Below are positions 15,334 to 15,355 of a stretch of 15,355 nucleotides of DNA, piece by piece. The stretch is taken from positions 1-15,355 of the forward strand of contig CAZAPZ010000034.1 of assembly GCA_964487285.1 (NCBI GenBank), given 5' to 3'. Position numbers and translations under genes: made by a program. Positions within the stretch are counted from its first letter, which is position 1. Each line of letters starts with the position of its first letter. Source of the stretch: CAZAPZ01 sp964487285 (lineage in GTDB: Bacteria; Campylobacterota_A; Desulfurellia; JAADFJ01). The notes below the pieces were generated by a model. That model was given only the letters and a program-made list of their open reading frames with translations. It had not been told where the DNA came from and did not search any database.

Positions 15334-15355
15334 TAAATTACTCCGAGTTTTTTTC

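Noticed and set aside
1..15355. CRISPR array, transposon, prophage or defence system
   Set aside because: No regularly spaced repeats, transposase, integrase or known defence gene motifs were seen. The genes are housekeeping families.

Overview
This window reads as a compact, AT-rich bacterial chromosome segment. It encodes conserved housekeeping and envelope functions: bS21, an NFACT-family protein, CvpA, an M23 peptidase, a FapA/DUF342 protein, an LpxH-like phosphoesterase, NAD+-dependent DNA ligase, a FliA-type sigma factor, a SemiSWEET transporter, spermidine synthase, TsaC, RecN, NAD kinase and a YghO-like protein. The LpxH-like enzyme points to a Gram-negative with lipid A, and the FapA and FliA-type proteins suggest a possibly flagellated lineage. 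A low-GC relative of the former Deltaproteobacteria is plausible, but the sequence alone does not fix the taxon. I saw no transposase, phage gene, CRISPR array or toxin-antitoxin pair.

Layout. Positions 1-34 hold the 5' part of a tRNA on the minus strand, cut by the window edge. Positions 35-607 hold no gene I can support, only short inverted repeats. Positions 608-4053 are a minus-strand operon read NFACT, cvpA, M23 peptidase, with overlapping ends. It is separated by an intrinsic terminator from rpsU (4101-4319), which has its own near-consensus promoter. fapA (4454-6241, minus) is divergent from a five-gene plus-strand operon (6409-10181): LpxH-like phosphoesterase, ligA, a 76-residue membrane protein, a FliA/WhiG-type sigma factor and a SemiSWEET. 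Every junction in that operon overlaps. The fapA/phosphoesterase intergenic region carries a 24-bp near-perfect palindrome and a promoter whose predicted start falls on the ATG. From 15333 down to 10278 a second minus-strand cluster runs yghO-like, nadK, recN, tsaC, speE. The first three junctions are near-contiguous or overlap by 4 bp, and speE sits behind a 67-bp gap and its own strong ribosome binding site.

The genes cover nucleotide, cofactor, polyamine and tRNA-modification metabolism, DNA repair and replication (ligA, recN), ribosome function and quality control (rpsU, NFACT) and envelope maintenance (M23, LpxH-like). I do not see a clear new multi-gene system. The items most worth a second look are the 24-bp palindrome, the possibly leaderless start, a 13-bp perfect inverted repeat inside fapA, the altered Q-loop region of RecN, the DR-to-DK change in the NFACT protein, and the sigma factor plus small membrane protein embedded in the ligA operon.
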